Shown in pieces: positions 8,725-16,119 of a DNA stretch of 39,109 nt. Positions within the stretch are counted from its first letter, which is position 1, and each line of letters opens with the position of its first letter. Under the pieces are notes generated by a model. The model saw only the letters and a list, made by a program, of their open reading frames with translations. It did no database searches and was not told the origin of the DNA. The DNA is taken from positions 1 through 39,109 of the forward strand of contig JAFDHD010000015.1 of the NCBI GenBank assembly GCA_019308995.1, read 5' to 3'. The DNA is from Deltaproteobacteria bacterium (GTDB taxonomy: Bacteria; Desulfobacterota; Desulfarculia; Adiutricales; JAFDHD01). The position numbers were made by a program, and so were the translations under genes.

Positions 8725-9825
8725 ATGGGTCAATTGAAGATACATTTAATTGGGGCGGCGCGGCCGAACTTCATGAAAATCGCTCCGCTTTATCACACCC
8801 TCAAAGACGAAACCTGGGCCAATCCGGTCATCGTTCATACAGGCCAGCATTATGATGTCAATATGTCAGACTCCTTCTTCATTGACCTGGAGCTTCCCAG
8901 CCCGGACATCTACCTGGGCGTGGGCAGCGGGACACATGCAGAACAAACCGCACGGGTCATGATGGCTTACGAAAAGGTCTGTCTGGACGAAAAGCCCGAC
9001 CTGGTGATCGTGGTCGGGGATGTGAACTCCACCATGGCCTGCACCCTGGCCGCGGCCAAGCTGAGGCAAAAGACGGCTCACCTGGAAGCAGGCCTTCGGT
9101 CCTTTGATCGAACCATGCCAGAGGAAATCAACCGCATCGTGACCGATGCCTTGGCTGACATTCTCTGGACCCCCTCGATAGATGGCGACAAAAACTTGAC
9201 CAGGGAGGGTATTCCGCCTGAGAAAATAGAACGGGTAGGCAACATTATGATTGATTCCCTGGAAATGCTGCGCCCAAGGATTGATGAAGAAAAGACCTTT
9301 CTGAAACTTGGTTTTCAGCCGCAGGGATACGGCCTTGTGACTTTGCACCGTCCTTCCAACGTGGATCTGCCAGAGAAACTAGCCCGCCTCTGCCAGGCGC
9401 TGGTTGAATTATCGGACCTGATCCCGCTTGTTTTTCCTGTCCACCCTCGAACTCGTAAGAATCTCGAAGCATTCGGTTCCCTTAAGACCTTCGAGGACGC
9501 GAAAAACCTGCATATCATGGCCCCCCTGCCTTATAAGCAGTTTATGAATTTGCTTTTTAATTCCAGATTCGCCTTGACCGATTCGGGCGGCATCCAGGAA
9601 GAGACCACCTATCTCGGCATCCCATGTCTGACGCTCCGGGCAAATACCGAACGGCCCATTACGATTACTCAGGGAACCAATCGGCTGACTGACCTTTCCA
9701 CAGTGCGCCAGCATGTTGATACCATACTGAGCAGCGGCTTTAAACCAGGCCGAATCCCGGAAATGTGGGACGGCCATACAGCCGGTAGAGTCAGGGCTTC
9801 CATTCAATCTTTTTTTAATGGCTAG
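8725..9825 (+). CDS. wecB: UDP-N-acetylglucosamine 2-epimerase (non-hydrolysing)
   Basis: A 366-residue WecB/MnaA-type epimerase (GT-B fold) that converts UDP-GlcNAc to UDP-ManNAc for surface polysaccharide or teichoic-like polymers. Visible: GAARPNFMKIAPL (10-22), HTGQHYD (38-44), GDVNST with Asp99, HLEAGLRSFD with Glu121, MPEEINR with Glu133, LHRPSN with His208, and DSGGIQEE followed by RANTERP. These match the catalytic Asp95, Glu117, Glu131 and His213 of the E. coli enzyme. An in-frame stop lies shortly upstream, which fixes ATG 8725, although the Shine-Dalgarno is weak. No other cell-envelope sugar genes are near, so the downstream pathway is not visible. Confidence 0.95.
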   Translation: MGQLKIHLIGAARPNFMKIAPLYHTLKDETWANPVIVHTGQHYDVNMSDSFFIDLELPSPDIYLGVGSGTHAEQTARVMMAYEKVCLDEKPDLVIVVGDVNSTMACTLAAAKLRQKTAHLEAGLRSFDRTMPEEINRIVTDALADILWTPSIDGDKNLTREGIPPEKIERVGNIMIDSLEMLRPRIDEEKTFLKLGFQPQGYGLVTLHRPSNVDLPEKLARLCQALVELSDLIPLVFPVHPRTRKNLEAFGSLKTFEDAKNLHIMAPLPYKQFMNLLFNSRFALTDSGGIQEETTYLGIPCLTLRANTERPITITQGTNRLTDLSTVRQHVDTILSSGFKPGRIPEMWDGHTAGRVRASIQSFFNG

Positions 9826-9876
9826 CCTCAGGCTTCTCAAGGGCTTGATGAAAATTTAACTAAAAAAACTGACAAG

Positions 9877-10905
9877 TTATAAAAAAGTCAAAACACGCGC
9901 CGGATTTTTAATCGTCAAGGCTTCAATGTCCTCGTCGCTCATCCCCTTTTGCTTCATCATGGGCAGAATATTTTTCAGAATGTGACCGTATCCTTCCCCG
10001 CCGAATTTCATAGTATGGATCTTGGTGCAGATGTCCTGAGAAATGAGCAACTTGTTCCGAAAACCCGCTTCAATGAACTTCATGATGCAGTCAATCCGCG
10101 TGTGATCGTTTGGCATGTCAATCGGTGCGAGCGGATAGTAACTCGACTCCTGCCCGAAGAGGTCCCACTCCAGATAACAGCCTGTCTTGGCCAGATCGAG
10201 CATGGCGTTGAAATTGAACAGGGTCCGGTCCATGTGACTCATGACCGTCCGTTCCGGATCGCCTCCCGCGTCATGCACAATACGAATGGCGTCAAGCGGA
10301 GCGGCCGGGTTGCGGCCGGGATGAATATTGAGCGAGGCGCCGGTTTCCCTTTGCGCCCGCGCCGCGGCGCGGAGCACCTTGGCCTCATTATCATGCACCG
10401 GCCAGTCCAGGCCAATTTCGCCGATGATGCCAGATTTAATTCCAGTGCCTTCTGTTCCTTCGACAACGTCGCGCACCATCACCTTGGCAAGTTCCTCTTC
10501 GGACATGCTCTCAACTTCTGGAGGATGGTAGGCTGAGGTGTAGTAGCCTGCGCCCATGACCACGTGAACCCCGCTTGCCTTTGAGACACGGCCATATGCC
10601 TCTGGATCGCGGTCTATGCCAATAATTGATAACTCGGCCATGGCCCCGCCTCCAGCAGCCTTATAATCCTCTAATTCCTTGATAGCGTCTTCCTCGCTGG
10701 TCAGACGCAGGTTTTCAGGATTACTGGTCCAGTGCCTGCGGTTCCACCCGAGGTTATCCATGCGGATCTCCTCTCCAACCGCTCCATCCCGCTGTGGGGC
10801 CGGTATCAAATTAACGAGGAGATGCTCGTGCGGCTGGGTGTGTCCAAGTTCCGAAGGATCAATAAGACCCAGTACTGTCTGCACCTTGCCTGATCGTTCA
10901 CTCAT
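9877..10905 (-). CDS. PTER-like metal-dependent amidohydrolase (phosphotriesterase family)
   Basis: A 342-residue phosphotriesterase-family TIM barrel. It resembles mammalian PTER along its length (SGKVQTVLGL at the N-terminus, PHEH, IIGEIG, HPGR, VMSHMDRT, GCYLE-DLFG, GYGHIL). The binuclear metal ligands are visible: His26 and His28 (PHEH), Glu163 in place of the carboxylated Lys of true phosphotriesterases, His195 (NIHPGR), His224 (MSHMD) and Asp291 (SQDIC). Mammalian PTER has recently been assigned as an N-acetyltaurine hydrolase, so an amide or ester substrate is more likely than a phosphotriester; the exact bacterial substrate is inference. AAGGAGG lies eight bases before the ATG. It follows a crotonase gene by 54 bases on the same strand, suggesting one operon. 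Confidence 0.88.
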   Translation of the reverse strand: MSERSGKVQTVLGLIDPSELGHTQPHEHLLVNLIPAPQRDGAVGEEIRMDNLGWNRRHWTSNPENLRLTSEEDAIKELEDYKAAGGGAMAELSIIGIDRDPEAYGRVSKASGVHVVMGAGYYTSAYHPPEVESMSEEELAKVMVRDVVEGTEGTGIKSGIIGEIGLDWPVHDNEAKVLRAAARAQRETGASLNIHPGRNPAAPLDAIRIVHDAGGDPERTVMSHMDRTLFNFNAMLDLAKTGCYLEWDLFGQESSYYPLAPIDMPNDHTRIDCIMKFIEAGFRNKLLISQDICTKIHTMKFGGEGYGHILKNILPMMKQKGMSDEDIEALTIKNPARVLTFL

Positions 10906-10959
10906 GAAATGTTCCTCCTTGATTTTTAATGAAGTATTTAAAGGCTCGGACGAGGTTCA

Positions 10960-11730
10960 TTACTCAAAAGCCCCGTGCCGTCCGGCGCCCTGGGCGAAGC
11001 GGCTGGCGCCTTCAACCGTCTCGCCGCTCGAGAAGGTGGCCAAACCCAGGCGAAACTCATTTCGCATGGCCATGTCAAAAGGAAGGCTCATCTGCTCATA
11101 GGCAGACCGCCGGTCGTTCAGCATGCAGCGCTCGGGGAATTGTGCGATTTCTTCAGCCAGGGTTTCGGCCTCGGCGCGAGAGGCGCCAGTTTCCACGATG
11201 CGGTTGGCCAGGCCGATTCGTAAGGCTTCCGCAGCCCCAACAGGCCTGCCGGTGAGGATCATGTCCAGGGCCTGGGAAAGGCCGATCAGCCGGGGTAAGC
11301 GCACCGTGCCACCGTCCATTAAAGGCACACCCCAGCGCCGGCAGAAGACTCCGAAATAGGCGTCCTTTTCCATGACGCGCAGGTCGCACCATAGAGCCAG
11401 TTCCAGGCCTCCGGCCACGGCATAACCGGCCACGGCGGCAATCACCGGCTTGTCCAGCCACATGCGGGTCGGCCCCATGGGGCCGTCGCCCTCCTCGCTG
11501 ACACGGTTGGTGCGGTCCTGTCCTTCTGTTATGGCTTTGAGGTCGGCTCCAGCGCAAAAGCACCCTTCTGCGCCGGTAAGCACCCCGACCTTGGCCTTAT
11601 CGTCCGCCTCAAAGACCCGGAAGGCGTTTGCCAATTCCTTAGCCGTGGCGCCATCCACCGCGTTTCGCACCTCAGGCCGGTTGATGATGATGGTGGTCAC
11701 CGGCCCTTTCTTTTCAGTCAGAACGAGCAT
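10960..11730 (-). CDS. Enoyl-CoA hydratase/isomerase family protein (FCRRWGVP subgroup)
   Basis: A 256-residue crotonase-fold protein. Visible: IIINRPEVRNAVD, CFCAGADL (57-64) and AGYAVAGGLELALWCD (101-116) form the oxyanion hole and keep the first catalytic Glu (Glu110, rat E144). The second Glu (rat E164, normally in a PE motif) is replaced in FGVFCRRWGVPLMDGG, where Cys130 takes its place. FCRRWGVPL-DGGT is a recurrent signature of one crotonase subgroup with no firm reaction. Two ATGs compete: the one at 11730 is preferred because GGAGG (11736-11740) is five bases upstream, while the ATG at 11742 overlaps that site. It probably leads an operon with the PTER-like gene. Confidence 0.88.
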   Translation of the reverse strand: MLVLTEKKGPVTTIIINRPEVRNAVDGATAKELANAFRVFEADDKAKVGVLTGAEGCFCAGADLKAITEGQDRTNRVSEEGDGPMGPTRMWLDKPVIAAVAGYAVAGGLELALWCDLRVMEKDAYFGVFCRRWGVPLMDGGTVRLPRLIGLSQALDMILTGRPVGAAEALRIGLANRIVETGASRAEAETLAEEIAQFPERCMLNDRRSAYEQMSLPFDMAMRNEFRLGLATFSSGETVEGASRFAQGAGRHGAFE

Positions 11731-11758
11731 CCTTGCCTCCATGTTTCAAGTTTTTGTG

Positions 11759-11767
11759 ATCATACCA
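11759..11767 (-). promoter_or_regulatory. Extended -10 for the crotonase/PTER-like operon
   Basis: On the minus strand TGG is followed by TATGAT, an extended -10 (TGnTATnAT), about 29 bases before ATG 11730. The -35 region is poor, as is common for extended -10 promoters. Confidence 0.3.
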
Positions 11768-11781
11768 GAAAGGTTATATAT

Positions 11782-11813
11782 TTGAATGAATTTTCTGTCC
11801 TGGATTGTATAAT
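11782..11813 (+). promoter_or_regulatory. Promoter candidate for the exported nitroreductase
   Basis: A perfect TATAAT (11808-11813) lies 51 bases before ATG 11865. The best -35 is TTGAAT (11782-11787) but its spacer of 20 bases is long. Confidence 0.35.
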
Positions 11814-11864
11814 AGGCTGTTAAAGCAGCCGCAGCCTCTAAAAAATTAAAAGGAGGATAAAATC

Positions 11865-12563
11865 ATGTTCACCTTCCACACTTTCAGTATCATCATGCTA
11901 GTCGCGGCATTGATGATCCTGATGCCGTTTGCGAGCCTGGTGGCAGGGGCGGAAAGGGTAACCCTTCCCCCTCCCTCACACAAAGGCGAAATATCTGTGG
12001 AGGAAGCGCTTAAAAAGCGACGGACTCACCGGTCATTCAAACCCGAGGCCCTTTCCCTGAATCAGTTTTCCCAGATCTTGTGGGCAGCCTATGGCGTGAC
12101 GGCTAAGAGGCATGGTTACGCCCTTAAAACCGCTCCATCCGCCGGAGCCCTTTACCCGATTGATATCTATGCTGTTGTTGGCGACCGGACGGTAAAAACC
12201 CTGCCTCCGGGCGTCTATCACTACCATCCTGAAAAGCATGAGGTGATTCCTGTAAAGGAGGGGGACCGGCGCAAAGCCGTGGCCAGGGCTTCCCTGGGCC
12301 AGATGTGGATGGCCAGCGCGCCGGCCATGCTGGTCATCACCGGGGAATACGCCCGCTGCACGGTCAAGTATGGCCGTCGGGGCAGCACTTACACCCATAT
12401 CGAGGCCGGCTGCGTCGGTCAAAATATCTTTCTCCAGGCCGAAGCCCTGGGTCTCAAGGCAGGCATCGTCGGCGCCTTCCGAAACGATCAGGTCATTAAA
12501 ACCCTGGGCATCCCGGCCGATCACGATCCTCTGCTGATCATGCCGGTAGGCTATCCGGATTAA
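11865..12563 (+). CDS. Exported SagB-type nitroreductase-family flavoprotein
   Basis: A 232-residue nitroreductase-fold protein of the SagB/ThcOx type, which bind FMN. An N-terminal hydrophobic stretch (about 8-27, ending ASLVAGAE) looks like a Sec signal peptide or signal anchor; there is no twin-arginine motif. The mature part carries KRRTHRSFKPEAL (51-63), where the Arg residues contact FMN phosphate, the subgroup motif TAPSAGALYP (89-98), GVYHYHPEKHE, and C-terminal GLKAGIVGAF and LIMPVGYPD. SagB proteins usually oxidise azolines in peptide natural products, but no YcaO, precursor peptide or protease is nearby, so this stand-alone exported form probably has another role. AGGAGG lies seven bases before ATG. 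Confidence 0.85.
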   Translation: MFTFHTFSIIMLVAALMILMPFASLVAGAERVTLPPPSHKGEISVEEALKKRRTHRSFKPEALSLNQFSQILWAAYGVTAKRHGYALKTAPSAGALYPIDIYAVVGDRTVKTLPPGVYHYHPEKHEVIPVKEGDRRKAVARASLGQMWMASAPAMLVITGEYARCTVKYGRRGSTYTHIEAGCVGQNIFLQAEALGLKAGIVGAFRNDQVIKTLGIPADHDPLLIMPVGYPD

Positions 12564-12572
12564 AGCTATCCC

Positions 12573-12597
12573 CAAGGGCCATGCCCTTGACCCATTT
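12573..12597 (+). terminator. Hairpin after the nitroreductase gene
   Basis: CAAGGGC (12573-12579) and GCCCTTG (12583-12589) form a perfect 7-bp stem with a 3-base loop ten bases after the stop codon. The following T run is short (four T), so it may be a weak terminator or an mRNA-stabilising hairpin before queF. Confidence 0.35.
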
Positions 12598-12643
12598 TAA
12601 TCCGGGTGATAATGTCTGACCATCCGGGAAACAGGAGCATTAA

Positions 12644-13075
12644 ATGAAAGAGGATACCTCGTCCCTGAAGCATCTGGGGCAGCCAAAAGCAGAGCCCAAT
12701 TACGACAATCCATCGGTTGAAATCCTGGATACTTTTCCCAACCCATATCCAAATAGAAGCTATACCATCCAGTTCATGACCAGGGAGTTTACCAGCCTTT
12801 GCCCGGTTACAGGCCAGCCGGACTTTGCCACGATTGAAATAAACTACATCCCTTGCAAACTTTGCATTGAATCGAAATCGCTCAAGCTCTACCTCCTGGC
12901 TTACAGGCAGCATGGCTCTTTCGTGGAGACGATCACCAATAAAATCCTTGATGATCTGGTTCAGGCCTGTGAGCCTGCCTGGATGGAGATCAAGGCCGAC
13001 TTCGTGGCGCGGGGAGGAATTCGCATGAACGTTCGCGCAGTGCGCCAGGGTAATTCAGGAAAAGAAAATGGATAA
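12644..13075 (+). CDS. queF: NADPH-dependent 7-cyano-7-deazaguanine reductase
   Basis: A 143-residue short-form QueF, which reduces the nitrile of preQ0 to the aminomethyl group of preQ1 in queuosine tRNA biosynthesis. Visible: EFTSLCPVTGQPD (48-60) with the thioimide-forming Cys53 and the acid Asp60, the substrate-binding CIESKSLKLYL (74-84), and the C-terminal RGGI segment. The length fits the single-domain, YkvM-type family. The downstream yhhQ gene overlaps it by eight bases, linking the reductase to precursor uptake. AGGAG is eight bases before ATG. No queC, queD or queE is in the window; no canonical preQ1 riboswitch was recognised in the short leader. Confidence 0.95.
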   Translation: MKEDTSSLKHLGQPKAEPNYDNPSVEILDTFPNPYPNRSYTIQFMTREFTSLCPVTGQPDFATIEINYIPCKLCIESKSLKLYLLAYRQHGSFVETITNKILDDLVQACEPAWMEIKADFVARGGIRMNVRAVRQGNSGKENG

Positions 13076-13790
13076 CCAGTCCTCCTTCACCTCAACTCCA
13101 TTCGATGTTTCGATATGGTACATCGTTGTCGTCTCTGTTTTCATTACCTGCCTTATCACAGCCAACATCATGGCCGTAAAAATCATCAGCCTGTTTGGCT
13201 TGATCCTGCCGGCCGCGATTATCATCTTTCCCATGAGCTACATTGCAGGGGACGTGCTGACCGAGGTTTATGGCTACCAGCACACCAGGCGAGCCATCTG
13301 GCTGGGTTTCTTTTGCAATCTCATTACCGTACTGGCACTCTGGCTGGGTCAGCTGCTTCCGGCGGCCTCATTCTGGGAAGGCCAGGAAAGTTATGAACGC
13401 ATCCTGGGCTACACGCCGCGTCTTCTGGTAGCCTCCTTTTTCGCCTACCTTGTCGGCGGGTTCGCCAACTCATTCATCATGGCCAGAATGAAAATCATGA
13501 CACAGGGACAGTTTTTATGGACCCGCACCATCGGGTCAACGCTTGTGGGGCAGGGGTTGGATTCGATGCTTTTTATCACCCTCGCCTTTGTAGGCACCAT
13601 CCCCTGGTCGGCCCTGGGGTTGGCTGTCGTAACCCAGTGGCTGGTCAAGTCATCTTATGAGGCCATTGCCACACCGCTGACCTACGCTGTGGTGGGGTTT
13701 CTGAAAAAGAAGGAAGGTCTGGAAATTTTCGACCATAGGACGCGGTTTAGTCCGTTTTCTTTTCAGGTCGGACAAGACAGACAGATTTAA
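13068..13790 (+). CDS. yhhQ: Queuosine precursor transporter YhhQ (VUT family)
   Basis: A 240-residue inner membrane protein with about six helices, of the DUF165/YhhQ family that imports queuosine precursors (preQ0 and preQ1 in E. coli). Visible: ITANIMAVKII (28-38, the family's TANI motif), PMSYIAGDVLTEVYGY (55-70), WTRTIGSTLVGQGLDS and the C-terminal KSSYEAIATPLTY. The start lies inside the end of queF in another frame (13068-13075 shared), so the two are translationally coupled. This pairing suggests that the cell reduces imported or internally made preQ0 to preQ1. The polar C-terminal tail is cytoplasmic by analogy. Confidence 0.93.
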   Translation: MDNQSSFTSTPFDVSIWYIVVVSVFITCLITANIMAVKIISLFGLILPAAIIIFPMSYIAGDVLTEVYGYQHTRRAIWLGFFCNLITVLALWLGQLLPAASFWEGQESYERILGYTPRLLVASFFAYLVGGFANSFIMARMKIMTQGQFLWTRTIGSTLVGQGLDSMLFITLAFVGTIPWSALGLAVVTQWLVKSSYEAIATPLTYAVVGFLKKKEGLEIFDHRTRFSPFSFQVGQDRQI

Positions 13791-13810
13791 TATTAAACAG
13801 GGATAAATCC

Positions 13811-13872
13811 GGGGGAACCCTGGGGGAGCTTTTTACTAGGAAGTTTTCCCCCAGGAATAACAACAGGGGGAA
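13811..13872 (+). promoter_or_regulatory. Candidate switch-like leader with alternative hairpins
   Basis: The 88-base leader before the CoA-transferase gene has one C-rich block, TTCCCCC (13846-13852), and three G-rich blocks. CCTGGGGGA (13819-13827) can form a perfect 9-bp stem with TCCCCCAGG (13847-13855). Alternatively TTCCCCC can pair over 7 bp with GGGGGAA at 13866-13872, which contains the Shine-Dalgarno, or with an identical GGGGGAA at 13811-13817. These pairings exclude each other, so the ribosome site could be open or closed. No T run follows, so control would be translational. No known riboswitch class was recognised. Confidence 0.45.
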
Positions 13873-13878
13873 TAGAGT

Positions 13879-15066
13879 ATGGCTGGACCGCTGGAAGGAA
13901 TCAGGGTCTTGAGTTTCGGCCGGGCCCTTTCCGGCCCATTTGCGAGCATGCTGCTGGCCGATCTTGGAGCAGAAGTGATAAAGATCGAGGCCACGAAATT
14001 TGGAGATTTCGCCCGGGGGAACGGTCCTTTTATCAAAGGAATCGGCTCCTACTTTCTTAGCATCAACCGGGGCAAAAAAAGCATAACCCTCAACCTTAAA
14101 GCCGCCCGGGCCAAAAAGATCGTCTTCAAGCTGGTCGAACAGATGGACATCGTTCTTGAAAACTTCCGGCCCGGGGTCATGGATTCTCTGGGCCTGGGTT
14201 ATGAGGCCATGCGCAGTCACAACCCAAAGATCATCTACGCCTCGATTTCAGGGTTTGGACAGACCGGCCCATACGCTCAACGACCGGCCTATGACATGAT
14301 CGCCCAGGGCATGGGCGGGGTGGTGAGCATTACTGGAAATCAGGACGAACCGCCCGTCAGGGTCGGTTATTCCATCGGAGACATGGGCGCTTCTTTATTT
14401 GCAGCGCTGGCAGTATGCGCCGCCCTTTATGAACGGGAAAGAAGCGGGGAAGGACAGCAGATTGACGTGGCCATGATGGACTCCCAGGTGGCCCTGTGCG
14501 AAAACGCCTGCGCCAGGTATTTCGCCTCTGGGGAAATTCCCAAACCCCTGGGATCGAGACACCCGCTTCTGACCCCATTTCAGATCTTTCCCACCAGGGA
14601 CGGCCATATTATCCTCATCGCCTTCTCCGGCCCTGACTGGACTAATTTCTGCCACGCCGCAAGCAAGGAGGAATGGATCACAGATGAGAAGGTCAATACG
14701 ATTGAAGCCAGGCTGAAGAACTATAACTTCTTTGAAAAAGAGATGAACGATCTCATGCGCACCCGGACGACCAAGGAGTGGCTCAAGGCCCTGGATGAAC
14801 ATTCGGTCATGTGCGGGCCGGTCAATAGCATCGAAGAGGTGGTCAATGACCCTCATGTTCAGGCCAGGGAGATGATTCAGGAGGTCACTCACTCACGGGC
14901 CGGAAAACTGAAGGTCGTCGGGACGCCCATGAAATTCTCCCGCACGCCCTGCCAGATTGAAAAGGCCAGCCCGGACCTGGGCGAGCACACAGAGGAAATA
15001 GCTTTAAGTCTCCTTGGGCTTTCAGAGGAAGAACTCGAGACACTGCGAAAGGAAGGGGTCATTTAG
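13879..15066 (+). CDS. Class III CoA-transferase (CaiB/BaiF family)
   Basis: A 395-residue family III CoA-transferase. Members move CoA between carboxylic acids through an aspartyl-CoA anhydride intermediate, as intertwined dimers. Visible: VLSFGRALSGPFASMLLADLG (10-30, core motif SGPFASMLLADLGAEVIKIE), ENFRPGVMDSLGLGY (94-108), GFGQTGPYAQRPAYD (125-139) and the catalytic Asp168 in GYSIGDMGAS at the position of formyl-CoA transferase Asp169. The C-terminus ends in SPDLGEHTEEI and RKEGVI as in relatives. It is the first gene of a tight plus-strand unit with a nitrilase 13 bases downstream and an MBL hydrolase, so it may activate the acid released by the nitrilase. Substrates cannot be inferred from sequence alone. 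Confidence 0.92.
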   Translation: MAGPLEGIRVLSFGRALSGPFASMLLADLGAEVIKIEATKFGDFARGNGPFIKGIGSYFLSINRGKKSITLNLKAARAKKIVFKLVEQMDIVLENFRPGVMDSLGLGYEAMRSHNPKIIYASISGFGQTGPYAQRPAYDMIAQGMGGVVSITGNQDEPPVRVGYSIGDMGASLFAALAVCAALYERERSGEGQQIDVAMMDSQVALCENACARYFASGEIPKPLGSRHPLLTPFQIFPTRDGHIILIAFSGPDWTNFCHAASKEEWITDEKVNTIEARLKNYNFFEKEMNDLMRTRTTKEWLKALDEHSVMCGPVNSIEEVVNDPHVQAREMIQEVTHSRAGKLKVVGTPMKFSRTPCQIEKASPDLGEHTEEIALSLLGLSEEELETLRKEGVI

Positions 15067-15079
15067 GGGAGGAGCAAAG

Positions 15080-16093
15080 ATGAAGCTAAACGAAGCCGTC
15101 TTTCGGGTGGCAGCGATTCAGCTTTCACCGGTCCTCTTTGACCGGGACGCCACCACAGACAAGGTCGTCAAGATCATTGAAAGATGCAGCCAGGAGGATG
15201 TCCGCCTGGCTGTCTTTCCAGAGACCGTCATCCCAAACTATCCCTATTTCGCCATGATCAACCCCCCGATCATGATCGGGGAAGCCTTTGAAAAGCTGGG
15301 AGATAATGCCGTGGAGGTCCCGGGGCCGGTCACCGCAGCGGTGAGCGCCGCAGCCAGAAAATCGGGCACCGTGGTCGTCCTGGGCGTGAACGAAAGGGAC
15401 GGCGGCAGCCTTTACAATACCCAGCTCATCTTTGACGCGGACGGCACCCTTGCCGGTAAAAGGCGCAAAATAATGCCTACATTTCATGAACGCATGATCT
15501 GGGGCTGGGGAGATGGCAGCGGTCTGACCGTCTATGAAACCGCGGTCGGCCGCATCGGCGCCTTAATCTGCTGGGAGCATTACATGCCTTTGGCTCGCTA
15601 TGCCCTGATAGCCAAAGGGGAACAGATTCACTGCTCCCATTTCCCCGGTTCCATGGGTGGAGAATCCATGTCAAAGCAGATTGACGCCGCTATCCGCCAT
15701 CACGCCAGGGAATCAGGCGCCTTTGTCGTCAATGCCACCTGCTGGCTAACCGAAAAGCAGCGCGCCGAAATCGCCCCTGACGAATCCTTCATAAAGTTTC
15801 TTGAGGGTGGAATCTGCACGGCAGTTGTTTCTCCAGACGGCCGTTACCTGGCCGGGCCGCTCCCTGACGGTGAAGATATGGCCGTGGCTGAAATAAATCT
15901 GAAGGACACGCTCCGGCACAAAAACCTGCTCGATACGGCAGGGCACTATGCCCGGCCCGACATCTTGAGACTAAAACTGGACAGCACTCCCAGAAAAATT
16001 ATGGAAGAGATAGGCCCTGAGCTGAAGGAAGTACCAGATGAAAACTCTTTAGAATCCAAGGAAGAGCCTCCGACGCCTGAAAATAGTCAGTAA
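15080..16093 (+). CDS. Nitrilase (carbon-nitrogen hydrolase family)
   Basis: A 337-residue branch-1-type nitrilase, hydrolysing a nitrile to the acid and ammonia. The triad is visible: Glu48 in FPETVIPNYPYF, Lys130 in KRRKIMPTFHER and Cys164 in ICWEHYMPLARY. The CWE-H-MPLARY context and the FHERMIWGWGDG loop are features of true nitrilases rather than amidases. The C-terminal tail (last 30 residues) is acidic and low-complexity. GGGGAGGAG just before ATG 15080 decides the start against an in-frame ATG at 15014 inside the upstream gene. Spacing of 13 bases to the CoA-transferase and 26 to the MBL hydrolase gives a three-gene unit, suggesting nitrile conversion followed by CoA activation. Confidence 0.93.
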   Translation: MKLNEAVFRVAAIQLSPVLFDRDATTDKVVKIIERCSQEDVRLAVFPETVIPNYPYFAMINPPIMIGEAFEKLGDNAVEVPGPVTAAVSAAARKSGTVVVLGVNERDGGSLYNTQLIFDADGTLAGKRRKIMPTFHERMIWGWGDGSGLTVYETAVGRIGALICWEHYMPLARYALIAKGEQIHCSHFPGSMGGESMSKQIDAAIRHHARESGAFVVNATCWLTEKQRAEIAPDESFIKFLEGGICTAVVSPDGRYLAGPLPDGEDMAVAEINLKDTLRHKNLLDTAGHYARPDILRLKLDSTPRKIMEEIGPELKEVPDENSLESKEEPPTPENSQ

Positions 16094-16119
16094 TCCTCTT
16101 CTGAAAGGACAACTTCAGC

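Noticed and set aside
9949-10536. Plus-strand open frame opposite the PTER-like gene
   Set aside because: No motif or ribosome site; the minus-strand gene matches its family from end to end.
11865-12563. Azole-peptide (RiPP) biosynthesis locus around the SagB-like gene
   Set aside because: No YcaO cyclodehydratase, precursor peptide, protease or exporter is adjacent.
12564-12643. preQ1 riboswitch before queF
   Set aside because: The leader is only 80 bases and shows a plain hairpin; the conserved preQ1-I core and A-rich tail were not found.
15014-15079. Upstream ATG for the nitrilase
   Set aside because: It lies within the CoA-transferase gene and lacks a ribosome site; ATG 15080 has GGGGAGGAG.
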